Made by a program: the position numbers and the translations under genes. Shown here in pieces: positions 45,759 through 55,998 of a stretch of 64,000 nt of DNA. Numbering within the stretch: the first letter of the stretch is position 1; each line of letters starts with the position of its first letter. The DNA is from CAVYHJ01 sp963768165 [NCBI: uncultured bacterium] (lineage in GTDB: Bacteria; UBP4; UBA4092), in assembly GCA_963768165.1 (NCBI GenBank), contig CAVYHJ010000003.1, positions 310,001 through 374,000 of the forward strand, read 5' to 3'. The notes below the pieces were generated by a model. The model was not told the origin of the DNA. It searched no databases and saw nothing but the letters and a program-made list of their open reading frames with translations.

Positions 45759-48700
45759 ATGAACCACCGTTTCTGCGTTACCTTATTAATCTTTTTGCTT
45801 GCTTTTAGTTTTTATGGTTTGACCTGTTCTGCGGATACCCCAACCCAGGGTACCAATACTGTCACCGAAGTAGTCTCCGGTCGCAATCAAAATACCCGAG
45901 TCTGGCAAACCACCAATATCGAAAACGCAGTAGATTTAGTTACCGGATTGCCCACCGGAACCCAAAACACCACCTACCCACTTTACTACGAAAAAGCAGA
46001 CGGACTTAATTATTTGAGTTCTGGGACAACTTGGCTCCCGACCGTAGAACAAATCACTATCTCCTCTGATATAAATTATCTGTACCAAGCCCTGCAAGAT
46101 CCTTATCAAATTAAATTTACTGGATCAATAAGCGCCTCCTTTCCTGTTACTTACACCGCGAATGGCGATATACTCCGGATGGGTCTGCGTTCCATCGGGT
46201 TTTATAATATGCAAACTAACACATTACAGACCTTACAAGTCGTTTCCCCATCCTATCCCGTTCTCAAGGGGAATACCTTAACCTATCCCGGCGTGTTTCC
46301 GGGAATAGACGTCCAATATCAATATTTGAGAGGTTCTTTTGAGCAGAAACTAATTTTACAAAACAACTCTTCCCTCCCCTCTCCCTCCATCTTTAATATG
46401 GACACCACCGTCTATTTGGTGAGTATCACGGAAATTGATACGAGTAGCGTATCCTGTTCCATCACCAACAGTGCTGGACAATCCTTAACGAATGGTTTTC
46501 TATCGGGAGAAAATCAGAGTTTATATTTTACCGACAGTTCAACCGGAAACACCATTTGTCAATTTATAGTAAGTCAAGCTTTTGACAGTCAAAACAACGA
46601 CTTTCCTCTAAACATGTATAAACAGATTTACCAAGCGGATGGACACTTATACCTTTTGGAAGGAGTCCCCTATAGCTGGGTACAATCGTCACAATATCCG
46701 ATAACGCTCGATTACCAAACCCTGTCGGGTTCGCAAACTGGTAACGAAGTTTGGAAGTCAGAAAATACGTATTATCTCAGTGGGCCATATACCGTTGGCT
46801 CCCCGTGGAGCTTGGCAATTGAGGGGGGCACCGTCATTAAGTTTTCTAAGGGAGCTCTAATTATCGTTCCGTCCAATTCTAAAATTATCGCCAAAGGGGA
46901 TAAGTTTAGTTTTATAATGTTTACCAGTACCAATGATTCAACCGTAGGAGTTGCCACTCCGACCTGGGCGAGTGCCCCTGCTCCGGGAGATTATACCACG
47001 GCCATTTATTTGGAACCTTCTTCGTCTACCACCAGTTGGATTGAATATTGTAAAATCGCGTATGCCATGAATGGGCTTAAAATTCAAACTCAATTAAATA
47101 ACCCTGTGGAAAATAATATCATCCGTTTGTGCAGTGCGGCGGATGTCTGGGTAAGCAATGGAGTTTCTAATGGGGTTACTTTACTCAACAATTTAATTTT
47201 GGGTCAAGCAGGCTATGGAATTTATGGTTATAATACGACAACCACTGCCTATATCAATGCCCTGAATAATACCGTGGATGGGTTTACCACGGGTATCTAT
47301 GCCTATGCTACTACCGGTCCCGGCCCTTATTTGAGTTGTAAAAACAACCTAATCACCAATGGCGCCTTTGGGTTGTATGCGGGTAATAGTACGTTCTTTG
47401 GGACGCATTGGTATAATAAATTTTATGATGTAGCAACTCCTTGGTTTGGAGTAATTCAAACTACGGGTGAGAATATTATAGCAATTTCTTCTACTGGTGG
47501 TCCCCTCTATAGTAGTTCCCCCAATGGAAGTTATTATTTGAATCAGTCTTATAATGTGAATCGGAGTTCTAGTGGAAGTTTTAGCGGTGATTCATCGGCA
47601 TCGGTCTATGGATTGGATACCAAAACCACCGAAACCGCTACGTTGATTCTTTCCAACATCACCAATTCTACAACTTGGTCATTGGTTCCCAGAGATACGG
47701 GGACGGGGGATGATGTTGTAAATATCGGCTATCATTATGATCCGGTGGATGTGATTATTGGAAACAGTTCGACCAATGATCAAATTTATATCAGCGGTAC
47801 AGTCAACATTAGTACCGGCGCGGTGATTTCGTTCTTCCGGTCGGATACGACCACCAATGCAGAACTTTATGTAACCAATGGCGGGGGAATATTATTATCT
47901 GCCGCCAGCACTACCAACGCTGCTTTAGTAGAGTTTACTTCGATTTATGCGACAGGCAGTTTACATGCCATGCCCTTGCGCGGGGGGTTGGATTCACAGG
48001 ACTATTACTGTGGTATTTTCAGGGAATCGGGATCGAATCCGGAGTCGAGTATCCAGTATGCGCGGTTTCAGTATGCCTATGCGGGTGTGTTGAGTCTGGA
48101 TACGCAAAACATTGACCAGCCGATTCAGAATAACGTCTTTCAGTCAAATCAATACGGGGTGTATTTCAATGGGTTCAGCGGGAATGTGGTGAATAATTTG
48201 TTTATCAATGATTCCGTAGGAATAGTTTGCAAGAACAATACCAATCCCCGCCAGGTTCACTACCTCCAGAGCAATACCTTCTATGGGAATCAGACGGGGG
48301 TACTGATTGTCAATTTGTCAGCATCCACCTGTACGACGGTAGTACGTCTGGAGAATAATATTTTCGAGGGGAATGGAGCGGGGGCGTGGGGACTCAATAA
48401 TTCTACTTGTTCTTGGATCAGCATTGAGACGCGTAATAACGTGTATTACGATAATAATACCAATGTGGATGGAACCTATGTCAGTGTCAATACGACGGGC
48501 GGGGATAATGCGGATATCACGGGGAGTAATCCGATGCTGGTACACCAGACCCAATTGAGCAGTACAACCTTTTTGAGTTCCACGACCCATGACGGGTTTT
48601 ATCTGGCGCAGAATAGCGGGGATGCCAGCCGGTTCCCTCTGCAAATCAGTAGTGTGTCGGGGATGTCCTTTTCGTTTGCCAGCACACCTCCGAGCGGTGT

Positions 48701-50543
48701 CAAAATCACGGTATCCTCTTATACCAATGGATTGAGCGGGAGTGTACAACTGGGGTATGCTACCACATTGAATGGGGGTGGTTGGTCGTATACGTCCACC
48801 GGTTCCGGATTGGGAAATATCTTAATTACCCTGAACGCCGGTGCGAATGGGTGGACTATTAGTTCGACCGATTCAATCATCTTGATGTTTGGCAGTGATT
48901 CTATCCGAGTGTATCTTCTCAAGGTTTCGGTGTACGAAGGCCAAGTGCGGTACTGGGCGGCCTTGGATGGTAGTATTTATTACTCAACACCCGGTCCGAC
49001 AGGATTATATGAAGATGCCTGGTATGCCATGGAATATGACAGTAGCGGGTTGGCCCATTCTGCCTATAGTGCGGGGGGACGAAGTGCAGCGGTAGATAAA
49101 GGTTCCGTCAAGGTGACCACGATTAACAGCACTACCTATCGCTATACCACGATGGCGTCTTTGGGCAGTACCAATACCAACGGGACAGCGGATAATAGTT
49201 CGACCTATCGCATAATCCCTGCCACTTTGAGTACCAGTACCATTGATCCTATTGGACGACTAGATATTGGCTACCACTACAATGGCAATGTGGTATATAC
49301 TACAGATGTATTTGGGAATATATCCACGGTGTACAGTGGTGAGACGGTTCTGATGACGGAATCTAACACTAATTTTATCGGAAACGATGTGGTGTCCGGG
49401 GCATGGAATTCCAATACTCTGGTAGATCAATCCATGGTGCTTTACGGCAATGGGTGTCATACCAGTTCCCTCTATTTAGGTGGATGCGGGTATCATGTGC
49501 TAAATACACCCATTAACAATCAGCTTGTGACGGTGAATGGCATTGAGTCGGAGCCCTTTCCAGGGATTGCATCGTTAGCGGTATCTCCCTTTGATAATAC
49601 CATTGTCGGGGGAGTGGTGTATAGCGACCTAACTAATCATTTGCGAATTTACAAGTATCTAAGCGACACCAGCGGGTGGACGTTGTTGGGTCTTTTAGAT
49701 ATTGCCTCGACCTATCCGAGCTATATAGCAGACCTTTCGCTTTCCGTCGGGCAGGACAGCGATGTCTGGGTAACGTGGGATTGGAATGTCCAAAATGCAA
49801 ACACACTCTACGCAACGCGGGTTTCCCTGAGTGCCAGCAGTGCCAATTTGAATGCTAATAGTAATCTCCTTATTTCTAATTGGAATGGTGCGGCTATAGA
49901 GGGAGGACATGCCATCAGTATGTCTTATGACCCGCAAAGCATAGATACCACTAGTGGACAATATGGAATTCGCTTGGTTTTTCTGGATGATACCACCGGG
50001 GGAAGTAACCCGCAGTTACGGTCGAGTCCGTTGCAAATTAACTCTCAGGGTCAAGTTGCTTTAGTATATAGTAGCCCCCTAGGAAAATTGGTGACAGAAT
50101 CAGGGGGTACCGCTTCTAGTAATGCGCGGATTGTGTACAATCCTTGGTCAACCAATACAGTACCCGCCTATCAGGATTTTGCGGGAGCGTATGATGGTTA
50201 TGTACGCGCCTATGACTTAGTTACGGCTTCGTACCCCTATGAGACGTGGGGAGTGGACAGTAATTTTGGACCGAAAGGTATAAGTATTGGTTCCGCACAG
50301 ATGGATTTAACCTATGAAGTGACCGGAAGTAAATTCGTGACCTGGGCAACCAGTAATACCTTAACTTCCAATCGCGGGAATATCGCGACCTTCTTTAAGA
50401 CGGCTTCTCTCGCGGGGTATCCGCGCATCACGACCAATACCCGCAACCAACGGGACTTGCTGGTAAGCTGGACTGACGGCTATGATTTAGATAACAGCGG
50501 AAGTGCGGAACAAGCCTTGTTTGTGCAGGAACTGTATCCGTAA
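45759..50543 (+). CDS. Large secreted beta-helix protein, first gene of the array
   Basis: 1594 residues; GGAGG nine bases before the ATG. Signal peptide 1-25 (VTLLIFLLAFSFYGLTCSA). Residues about 55-330 form an unrecognised beta-rich domain. About 340-1100 read as a right-handed beta-helix: repeated N-N-x-I/V-x-x-C/G turns such as NNPVENNIIRLCSAADVWVS and NALNNTVDGFTTGIYAYATT. From about 1107 (GGRSAAVDKGSV) to the end is a separate module, possibly sialidase-like propeller, that recurs without signal peptide in the following units. It ends LFVQELYP. No catalytic site or sorting signal is visible; a surface or extracellular structure is likely. Preceded by sigma-70 and ECF promoters. Confidence 0.82.
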   Translation: MNHRFCVTLLIFLLAFSFYGLTCSADTPTQGTNTVTEVVSGRNQNTRVWQTTNIENAVDLVTGLPTGTQNTTYPLYYEKADGLNYLSSGTTWLPTVEQITISSDINYLYQALQDPYQIKFTGSISASFPVTYTANGDILRMGLRSIGFYNMQTNTLQTLQVVSPSYPVLKGNTLTYPGVFPGIDVQYQYLRGSFEQKLILQNNSSLPSPSIFNMDTTVYLVSITEIDTSSVSCSITNSAGQSLTNGFLSGENQSLYFTDSSTGNTICQFIVSQAFDSQNNDFPLNMYKQIYQADGHLYLLEGVPYSWVQSSQYPITLDYQTLSGSQTGNEVWKSENTYYLSGPYTVGSPWSLAIEGGTVIKFSKGALIIVPSNSKIIAKGDKFSFIMFTSTNDSTVGVATPTWASAPAPGDYTTAIYLEPSSSTTSWIEYCKIAYAMNGLKIQTQLNNPVENNIIRLCSAADVWVSNGVSNGVTLLNNLILGQAGYGIYGYNTTTTAYINALNNTVDGFTTGIYAYATTGPGPYLSCKNNLITNGAFGLYAGNSTFFGTHWYNKFYDVATPWFGVIQTTGENIIAISSTGGPLYSSSPNGSYYLNQSYNVNRSSSGSFSGDSSASVYGLDTKTTETATLILSNITNSTTWSLVPRDTGTGDDVVNIGYHYDPVDVIIGNSSTNDQIYISGTVNISTGAVISFFRSDTTTNAELYVTNGGGILLSAASTTNAALVEFTSIYATGSLHAMPLRGGLDSQDYYCGIFRESGSNPESSIQYARFQYAYAGVLSLDTQNIDQPIQNNVFQSNQYGVYFNGFSGNVVNNLFINDSVGIVCKNNTNPRQVHYLQSNTFYGNQTGVLIVNLSASTCTTVVRLENNIFEGNGAGAWGLNNSTCSWISIETRNNVYYDNNTNVDGTYVSVNTTGGDNADITGSNPMLVHQTQLSSTTFLSSTTHDGFYLAQNSGDASRFPLQISSVSGMSFSFASTPPSGVKITVSSYTNGLSGSVQLGYATTLNGGGWSYTSTGSGLGNILITLNAGANGWTISSTDSIILMFGSDSIRVYLLKVSVYEGQVRYWAALDGSIYYSTPGPTGLYEDAWYAMEYDSSGLAHSAYSAGGRSAAVDKGSVKVTTINSTTYRYTTMASLGSTNTNGTADNSSTYRIIPATLSTSTIDPIGRLDIGYHYNGNVVYTTDVFGNISTVYSGETVLMTESNTNFIGNDVVSGAWNSNTLVDQSMVLYGNGCHTSSLYLGGCGYHVLNTPINNQLVTVNGIESEPFPGIASLAVSPFDNTIVGGVVYSDLTNHLRIYKYLSDTSGWTLLGLLDIASTYPSYIADLSLSVGQDSDVWVTWDWNVQNANTLYATRVSLSASSANLNANSNLLISNWNGAAIEGGHAISMSYDPQSIDTTSGQYGIRLVFLDDTTGGSNPQLRSSPLQINSQGQVALVYSSPLGKLVTESGGTASSNARIVYNPWSTNTVPAYQDFAGAYDGYVRAYDLVTASYPYETWGVDSNFGPKGISIGSAQMDLTYEVTGSKFVTWATSNTLTSNRGNIATFFKTASLAGYPRITTNTRNQRDLLVSWTDGYDLDNSGSAEQALFVQELYP

Positions 50544-50552
50544 GGTAAATTA

Positions 50553-51686
50553 GTGAAAAGAATAATTCTACAGATGGTAATGGTTCTACTAAGCTGGGGG
50601 ATGACCTCTCCCGGCTTGGCTCATCTTGCCTATTACAATCTGTTTATTGTGGAGGGGGAAACCCCTACATTGTATCAGTTACAAGTTTTACCCAATGGAC
50701 AGGTTGTAGACCCGCATCTGAACTATCCTCTTGCCCCCGGAGGTTTTTTTTTAGCGGGTTCTTTAGGCGTAACTACAGATTATCAATTTCTCTTAATAGC
50801 AGGTGGAGGAGGAATTGACCGTTTTAAGATTCAATCCAATGGGAATTTACTTCCTTTGGGAATTACCACATCCTCCAACTTGGGCAGTATTGCTATTACT
50901 CTTGATAAGCAACTTGCCATTGTCGCCACAATGAGCGGACCCTCCATGATCTATTCTTTTACTTCCAGTGGAGATCTAGTTAATGAAACTTCAGGTCCTC
51001 CCATTGCGAATCCAAGAATGGATCCACTAGGACGTGGAATTCTAGCGAGAGATTATGGAGATTCATTTAGTTCCTTTACTATTAATTATGTTTTGCAATC
51101 TTTAGATTCCACTACAACTTTTCTTACGGGAACGAACGTATCCGGTTTTCAATTTACCCATAATGGGAAACTGGGATTCATCTATGGTATGGATGCTACA
51201 CCCGAAGGATATGGATTAGGGGTTATGAAAATCGGAGCGAATTTTACGTTCAGCACTACGCAAATTCTCAATCCCGGTGATTTTTTTGTGGAAATAGCGT
51301 CAAATAGTTACCTCTTGGGAGTTGATAATAGCTGTGGTTGCATTAAACTTTTTAGTATTGATACCTTGGGTAATGTAACCGATACCGGAAAAGTGTTCGG
51401 TGTGCCGAGTGTCGGAACGACCGGAGGGACATTGGCTGGGAATATCCGACAAACCCCCGGGGAACAAATGGCCGTAGTTTATTATGAAGACGGCAGTTTA
51501 GACCCTCAGGGCGGAAGTTTTGCTACAGCATGGGTTGCACCGGATGGAAGTCTGAGTTGGACGGGTTATAGTTATGCTTTTGATTCCGTGTACGGGGGTA
51601 ATGATTCTGTAACCGATTTTGTTATCGTACCGGTGTATACCACTGACGTCCCAAAGGAGCTATGGGACGTATTTGATGATCAATAA
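50553..51686 (+). CDS. Secreted beta-propeller protein, group B1, copy 1
   Basis: 377 residues, GTG start nine bases after the preceding stop. Signal peptide MKRIILQMVMVLLSWGMTSP... ending about residue 23. The mature protein shows the propeller-blade pattern of lactonase/YVTN-type seven-bladed proteins: YYNLFIVEGETPTLYQLQVL, then repeated strands such as FTHNGKLGFIYG. No catalytic residues of lactonases can be assigned. The 3' part (from 51161) is identical in DNA to the copy at 54859-55998. Its end overlaps the next open frame by 11 bases. Confidence 0.78.
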   Translation: MKRIILQMVMVLLSWGMTSPGLAHLAYYNLFIVEGETPTLYQLQVLPNGQVVDPHLNYPLAPGGFFLAGSLGVTTDYQFLLIAGGGGIDRFKIQSNGNLLPLGITTSSNLGSIAITLDKQLAIVATMSGPSMIYSFTSSGDLVNETSGPPIANPRMDPLGRGILARDYGDSFSSFTINYVLQSLDSTTTFLTGTNVSGFQFTHNGKLGFIYGMDATPEGYGLGVMKIGANFTFSTTQILNPGDFFVEIASNSYLLGVDNSCGCIKLFSIDTLGNVTDTGKVFGVPSVGTTGGTLAGNIRQTPGEQMAVVYYEDGSLDPQGGSFATAWVAPDGSLSWTGYSYAFDSVYGGNDSVTDFVIVPVYTTDVPKELWDVFDDQ

Positions 51687-51896
51687 TGTGCGGCTGGTAT
51701 ATAATCCGAATAACACGGGGAGTGCTCCCGCCTTTCAAGATTTTTCTTCGGCTCTGGAAGAGCAAGGAACTAACTCTCTGCGGGCGTATGATTTAAGTAC
51801 TCCATCCAGTGATTCTTGGACCCCGGATAATACCTATGGCCCCACTAGCGTAGAGTATGAGTCGGGTGCCGGTGAAACAGATTTAACGTATAGAAG
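51161..51896 (+). repeat. Perfect 736-bp direct repeat, copy 1
   Basis: Identical by eye to 55473-56208 (shift 4312 bases). It covers the 3' half of the B1 propeller gene and the start of the short C-terminal module gene. Sequence on the left side is clearly diverged, on the right side diverged again. Confidence 0.85.
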
Positions 51897-52143
51897 TACC
51901 GGAGAAAAACTGACAGTGTGGCAAACGTCGGGTTCGGGAACCCTCCTTTACCTGACCACTAATCAGGGGGGTGCGGTAACCCTGTTTAATTCGAATGATA
52001 TTAATACTATTATAGGTCATCCGCGCATTACGACCAATGCGGTCAACCGCCGAGACCCGGCATTATTATGGGACGATAGTTATGATTTGGAAGGGGACGG
52101 GACTCCCATCGCAGCCCTATTTGTCAGAGAGTTGTATCCGTAA
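51676..52143 (+). CDS. Short C-terminal-module gene (no signal peptide), copy 1
   Basis: 155 residues from ATG 51676, in the +1 frame relative to the propeller gene and overlapping its last 11 bases. It corresponds to the last third of the module that ends the 1594-residue protein: NVRLVYNPNNTGSAPAFQDF matches NARIVYNPWSTNTVPAYQDF there, and it closes ALFVRELYP. Either a coupled small cistron, the product of a frameshift extending the propeller, or a gene remnant. No signal peptide. Confidence 0.55.
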   Translation: MINNVRLVYNPNNTGSAPAFQDFSSALEEQGTNSLRAYDLSTPSSDSWTPDNTYGPTSVEYESGAGETDLTYRSTGEKLTVWQTSGSGTLLYLTTNQGGAVTLFNSNDINTIIGHPRITTNAVNRRDPALLWDDSYDLEGDGTPIAALFVRELYP

Positions 52144-52170
52144 TTAAATGTTATCCTATGATGAACGTAG

Positions 52171-52176
52171 TATAAT
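52171..52176 (+). promoter_or_regulatory. Conserved -10 box before B2 propeller, copy 1
   Basis: TATAAT followed by GTACCTAGAAGAAAGAAG and the ATG. The same arrangement precedes all four B2 genes. The -35 region here reads TTATCC where the others have TTGTCA. Confidence 0.5.
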
Positions 52177-52194
52177 GTACCTAGAAGAAAGAAG

Positions 52195-53349
52195 ATGAAA
52201 AAACGGAATGTGACATTCTTCATAATCGCCATTATTCTGGTAGGCATGACCTCTTTGTGTCATGCCTACGTGGCGTATTACAGTTTATTTGTGGTGGATG
52301 GAGAAGATAACCCAGGAAAGATTTATCAATTAAAAATTCTTCCTAATGGACAAATTCTCGATACTTATATCCAATATACTACTGGCGGAAATGGATTTAT
52401 TAACGGTTCATTGGCGGTTTCCCCGCATGATCGGTTTCTCTTTGCTGCGAGTGATGCCATTTACCGGTTTCAAACCCAACCGGATGGGAGTTTGGTTTCC
52501 ATCGGGTTAACCACTCCTAGTAGTTTTATTGCTTTTACTCCCAACGAACAATTAGTCATCGGGGATAACATTATCTATTCCCTTACCTCCACGGGAGATT
52601 TGGTTAATGGAACACCGGGACCAGAAATAGGCTTAGCTACAGTGGATCCACTAGGACGTGGGGTTTTGGCAGGAATAATTTCAGCCTTCAGTGCTTATAC
52701 CATCAACTATAATACCCGTACATTGACTCAAATGACTACTTTCCCAAGAGGGAATGGGATACCTTACGGATTTAATTTCACGCCCGATGGGAAATTGGGG
52801 TTTATGTACGGTTTTAATCTCGCCCCCAATAATACAGGGGATTTATGGGTATTTACTATTGACAGCATCTTTAATGTTTCGACAACCCAAGTTCTTAATA
52901 TCCCTGGCAGATCCATAGATGACTTAGCTGTATCCAAGGATGGTAGATACCTTTGGGCGCCTACTGGATATTATATAGAATTGTTTGCCATTGATACACT
53001 GAAAAATGTAATCGATACAGGACAGAAATATTACGTGTTGAACAATACGGCGGGAACACAAGAAGCAACCTATCAACGTAATACACCGGATGGCAACTTA
53101 GCGATTGTGGAATATAATAATGACGATTTAGCACCAGAAGCAGGATGTTTTGCCACGGCTTTTATTAATGGGGATGGAAGCTTAACGTGGACAGGATATA
53201 CCTTTGCGTTTGATTCGGCGCATCCTACTGGGGGAACAGTAGTTGATTATGCCATTGTCCCTGTGTATGCCACAGGAATTCCGGAAGAGTTATGGAAAGA
53301 TCCACCGCCAGAATTGATTATCCATGATTCTCAAAAGATTCTTAACTGA
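52195..53349 (+). CDS. Secreted beta-propeller protein, group B2, copy 1
   Basis: 384 residues. Signal peptide ending SLCHA; mature start YVAYYSLFVVDGEDN. Blade motifs such as VSPHDRFLFAASDAIYRFQT, FTPNEQLVIG and FTPDGKLGFMYG recur. It ends HDSQKILN at a TGA. Behind the TGA the same frame stays open for 499 codons and encodes the C-terminal module of the first array gene. The signal-peptide codons contain an 11-base-stem hairpin (52240-52269) kept in all B2 copies. Confidence 0.78.
   Translation: MKKRNVTFFIIAIILVGMTSLCHAYVAYYSLFVVDGEDNPGKIYQLKILPNGQILDTYIQYTTGGNGFINGSLAVSPHDRFLFAASDAIYRFQTQPDGSLVSIGLTTPSSFIAFTPNEQLVIGDNIIYSLTSTGDLVNGTPGPEIGLATVDPLGRGVLAGIISAFSAYTINYNTRTLTQMTTFPRGNGIPYGFNFTPDGKLGFMYGFNLAPNNTGDLWVFTIDSIFNVSTTQVLNIPGRSIDDLAVSKDGRYLWAPTGYYIELFAIDTLKNVIDTGQKYYVLNNTAGTQEATYQRNTPDGNLAIVEYNNDDLAPEAGCFATAFINGDGSLTWTGYTFAFDSAHPTGGTVVDYAIVPVYATGIPEELWKDPPPELIIHDSQKILN
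52240..52269 (+). repeat. Conserved hairpin in B2 signal-peptide codons
   Basis: Arms GTAGGCATGAC and GTCATGCCTAC around an eight-base loop. The same arms occur at 56528-56557, 59245-59274 and 60925-60954, while the loops vary. Confidence 0.8.
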
Positions 53350-54242
53350 TTTCTTGCAAAAGGACGAAGTGCGTCGGTAGATCAAGGTGCCGTGAAAACG
53401 ACAACACTCACGGGTGGAACGACCTATCGTTATTCCATCTTCGCCTCCTTGGGCAATACTAATACCAATGGGACAGCGGATAATAGTTCGACCTATCGCC
53501 TTATCCCTACCACTTTGAGCGCCAGTACCATTGACCCGATTGGACGCTTGGATGTTGGGTATCATTATAACGGTTCTGTGGTCTATACGACAGATGTATT
53601 TGGGAATATAACCACGGTGTGCAACACTGTCTACAACGTTGAGACGGTTTTGATGACGGAATCTAACACTAATTTTATCGGGAACGATGTGGTGTCCGGG
53701 GCATGGAATTCCAATACTCTGGTAGACCAATCCATGGTGCTTTACAACAATGGGTATGGTTATAGCACCAGCAGTGCCCTTTTCGATGGATGCGGGTATC
53801 ATGTGCCGAATACACCTATTAACAATCAGCTTGTGACGGGGGTATATTACAGTGTGCTGTCGAAGCCTTGGCCAGGAGTTGCATCGTTAGCGGTCTCTCC
53901 CTTTGACAATACCATTGTCGGGGGTGTGGTGTATACAGACCAGGATAGCACTTCTTCTTATTACAATAATCATGTGCGAATTTATAAGTATGTAAGCGAT
54001 ACCGGCGGGTGGGCGTTGTTGGGACTTTATGATATTATCTCGACCCAAACCGGTATGCAAGACCTTGCGCTTTCCGTGGGACAGGACAGCAATGTCTGGG
54101 CGACGTGGGGATTTACAACGGAACTTTACGCCGCGCGGGTTTCCCTGAGTGCCAGCAGTGCCACTTTGCCTAGTAATCTCCTTATTTCTAATTGGAATGG
54201 TGATGCTGCGGCTGGAGGACATGCCATCAGTATGACTTATGA
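53281..54242 (+). repeat. Perfect 962-bp direct repeat, copy 1
   Basis: Identical by eye to 57566-58527 (shift 4285 bases). It spans the end of the B2 gene, the in-frame TGA and the first ~280 codons of the C-terminal module. Beyond 54242 the two copies continue with unrelated versions of the module. Confidence 0.85.
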
Positions 54243-54849
54243 TCCCCAAAGCATAGATACGGCTAATGGACGCTATGGAATTCGCTTGGTTTTTCTGGAT
54301 GATACCACCGGTGGAAGTAACCCGCAATTACGATCGAGTCCATTGCAAGTTCAAAGGAGCGTTGTTAGTTTACAATATTCAAGTCCAGTTTACGGAAAAC
54401 CAGTGACTGAATCCGGGGGTACTGCTTCTAATAACGCGCGTATTGTGTATAATCCCTGGTTCACGAATGCCGCCCCTGCCTATGAGGATTTTGCGGGAGC
54501 GTATGACGGCTATGTACGTGCCTATGATTTGGTTACGGCTTCTAATGAGACATGGGAAAAGGATAGTAATTTTGGGCCGAAGGAAATAAGTATTGGTTCC
54601 GCACAGATGGATTTAACCTATGAAGTGACCGGAAGTAAATTCGTGACCTGGGCAACCAGTAATACCTTAACTTCCAATCGTGGGAATATCGCGACCTTCT
54701 TTAATACGGCTTCTCTTGTGGGGTATCCGCGCATCACGACCAATACTCGCAACCAGCGGGACTTGCTGGTAAGCTGGTCCGACGGCTATAATTTAGATAA
54801 CAGCGGTAATGCGGAACAAGCCCTGTTTGTGCAGGAACTGTATCCCTAA
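53392..54849 (+). CDS. C-terminal-module gene (no signal peptide), copy 1
   Basis: 485 residues from a GTG at 53392, but the frame is open from 53350, directly behind the TGA of the propeller gene and in its frame. It matches the last ~490 residues of the 1594-residue protein (GRSASVDQGAV, SSTYRLIPTTLSASTIDPIG, NARIVYNPW, end ALFVQELYP). No convincing ribosome binding site precedes any early start. It may be made by read-through of the TGA, be a separate cistron, or be a pseudogene kept open by recent origin. Confidence 0.5.
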   Translation: MKTTTLTGGTTYRYSIFASLGNTNTNGTADNSSTYRLIPTTLSASTIDPIGRLDVGYHYNGSVVYTTDVFGNITTVCNTVYNVETVLMTESNTNFIGNDVVSGAWNSNTLVDQSMVLYNNGYGYSTSSALFDGCGYHVPNTPINNQLVTGVYYSVLSKPWPGVASLAVSPFDNTIVGGVVYTDQDSTSSYYNNHVRIYKYVSDTGGWALLGLYDIISTQTGMQDLALSVGQDSNVWATWGFTTELYAARVSLSASSATLPSNLLISNWNGDAAAGGHAISMTYDPQSIDTANGRYGIRLVFLDDTTGGSNPQLRSSPLQVQRSVVSLQYSSPVYGKPVTESGGTASNNARIVYNPWFTNAAPAYEDFAGAYDGYVRAYDLVTASNETWEKDSNFGPKEISIGSAQMDLTYEVTGSKFVTWATSNTLTSNRGNIATFFNTASLVGYPRITTNTRNQRDLLVSWSDGYNLDNSGNAEQALFVQELYP

Positions 54850-54858
54850 GGTAAATCA

Positions 54859-55998
54859 GTGAAAAGAATAATTCTACAGATAGTAATGTTTCTACTAAGC
54901 TGGGGGATAGCCTCTCCCAGCTTAGCCGATATTGCTTATTATAACCTGTTTATTGTGGAGGGAGAAACTCCCATTATATATCAATTAGAAGTTTTATATA
55001 ATGGTCAGATTGTAGACCCGCATATTCAGTATGACGTGGGGGGAGATGGTTTTGATACTGGGGATATCGCTATCACTAATGATTATCGTTTTCTGTTAGC
55101 CATTAAAAGCGGGAATAATAATTATGGAATTAACCGGTATCAAATCTTACCTAATGGAAACTTGTTTTTGTTAGGTTCTACTCCGGGGACCATAGGATAT
55201 TTAGCGATTACTCATAACAATGAGTTGGTAGTGGTAGGATCCTACGTTGGGAATTCGTTAATCTATTCGCTTACTTCCACAGGAGACTTAATTAACGGGA
55301 CTGTTGGACCTGTGATTTCAAGTCCCCAAGCCGATCCTTTAGGACGGGGGATTTTGGCTTTATCTGCTTTTGCTGCTTTTAGTGCGTATACCATCAATTA
55401 TGCTTTGCAATCCTTAGATTCTATCACGACTTTTCCCACAGGAACGAATGTGTCAGGATTTCAGTTTACCCCTAATGGGAAACTGGGATTCATCTATGGT
55501 ATGGATGCTACACCCGAAGGATATGGATTAGGGGTTATGAAAATCGGAGCGAATTTTACGTTCAGCACTACGCAAATTCTCAATCCCGGTGATTTTTTTG
55601 TGGAAATAGCGTCAAATAGTTACCTCTTGGGAGTTGATAATAGCTGTGGTTGCATTAAACTTTTTAGTATTGATACCTTGGGTAATGTAACCGATACCGG
55701 AAAAGTGTTCGGTGTGCCGAGTGTCGGAACGACCGGAGGGACATTGGCTGGGAATATCCGACAAACCCCCGGGGAACAAATGGCCGTAGTTTATTATGAA
55801 GACGGCAGTTTAGACCCTCAGGGCGGAAGTTTTGCTACAGCATGGGTTGCACCGGATGGAAGTCTGAGTTGGACGGGTTATAGTTATGCTTTTGATTCCG
55901 TGTACGGGGGTAATGATTCTGTAACCGATTTTGTTATCGTACCGGTGTATACCACTGACGTCCCAAAGGAGCTATGGGACGTATTTGATGATCAATAA
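54859..55998 (+). CDS. Secreted beta-propeller protein, group B1, copy 2
   Basis: 379 residues, GTG start nine bases after the preceding stop. The signal peptide is nearly the same as in copy 1; residues about 30-205 are clearly diverged, whereas the C-terminal half is identical. This sharp change points to conversion or recombination between copies. Propeller blades as in copy 1; function unknown. Confidence 0.78.
   Translation: MKRIILQIVMFLLSWGIASPSLADIAYYNLFIVEGETPIIYQLEVLYNGQIVDPHIQYDVGGDGFDTGDIAITNDYRFLLAIKSGNNNYGINRYQILPNGNLFLLGSTPGTIGYLAITHNNELVVVGSYVGNSLIYSLTSTGDLINGTVGPVISSPQADPLGRGILALSAFAAFSAYTINYALQSLDSITTFPTGTNVSGFQFTPNGKLGFIYGMDATPEGYGLGVMKIGANFTFSTTQILNPGDFFVEIASNSYLLGVDNSCGCIKLFSIDTLGNVTDTGKVFGVPSVGTTGGTLAGNIRQTPGEQMAVVYYEDGSLDPQGGSFATAWVAPDGSLSWTGYSYAFDSVYGGNDSVTDFVIVPVYTTDVPKELWDVFDDQ

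Noticed and set aside
45687-45762. 25-codon leader frame from a TTG, ending in a TGA that overlaps the ATG of the beta-helix gene
   Set aside because: No ribosome binding site at usable distance and no recognisable leader features; overlap may be chance.
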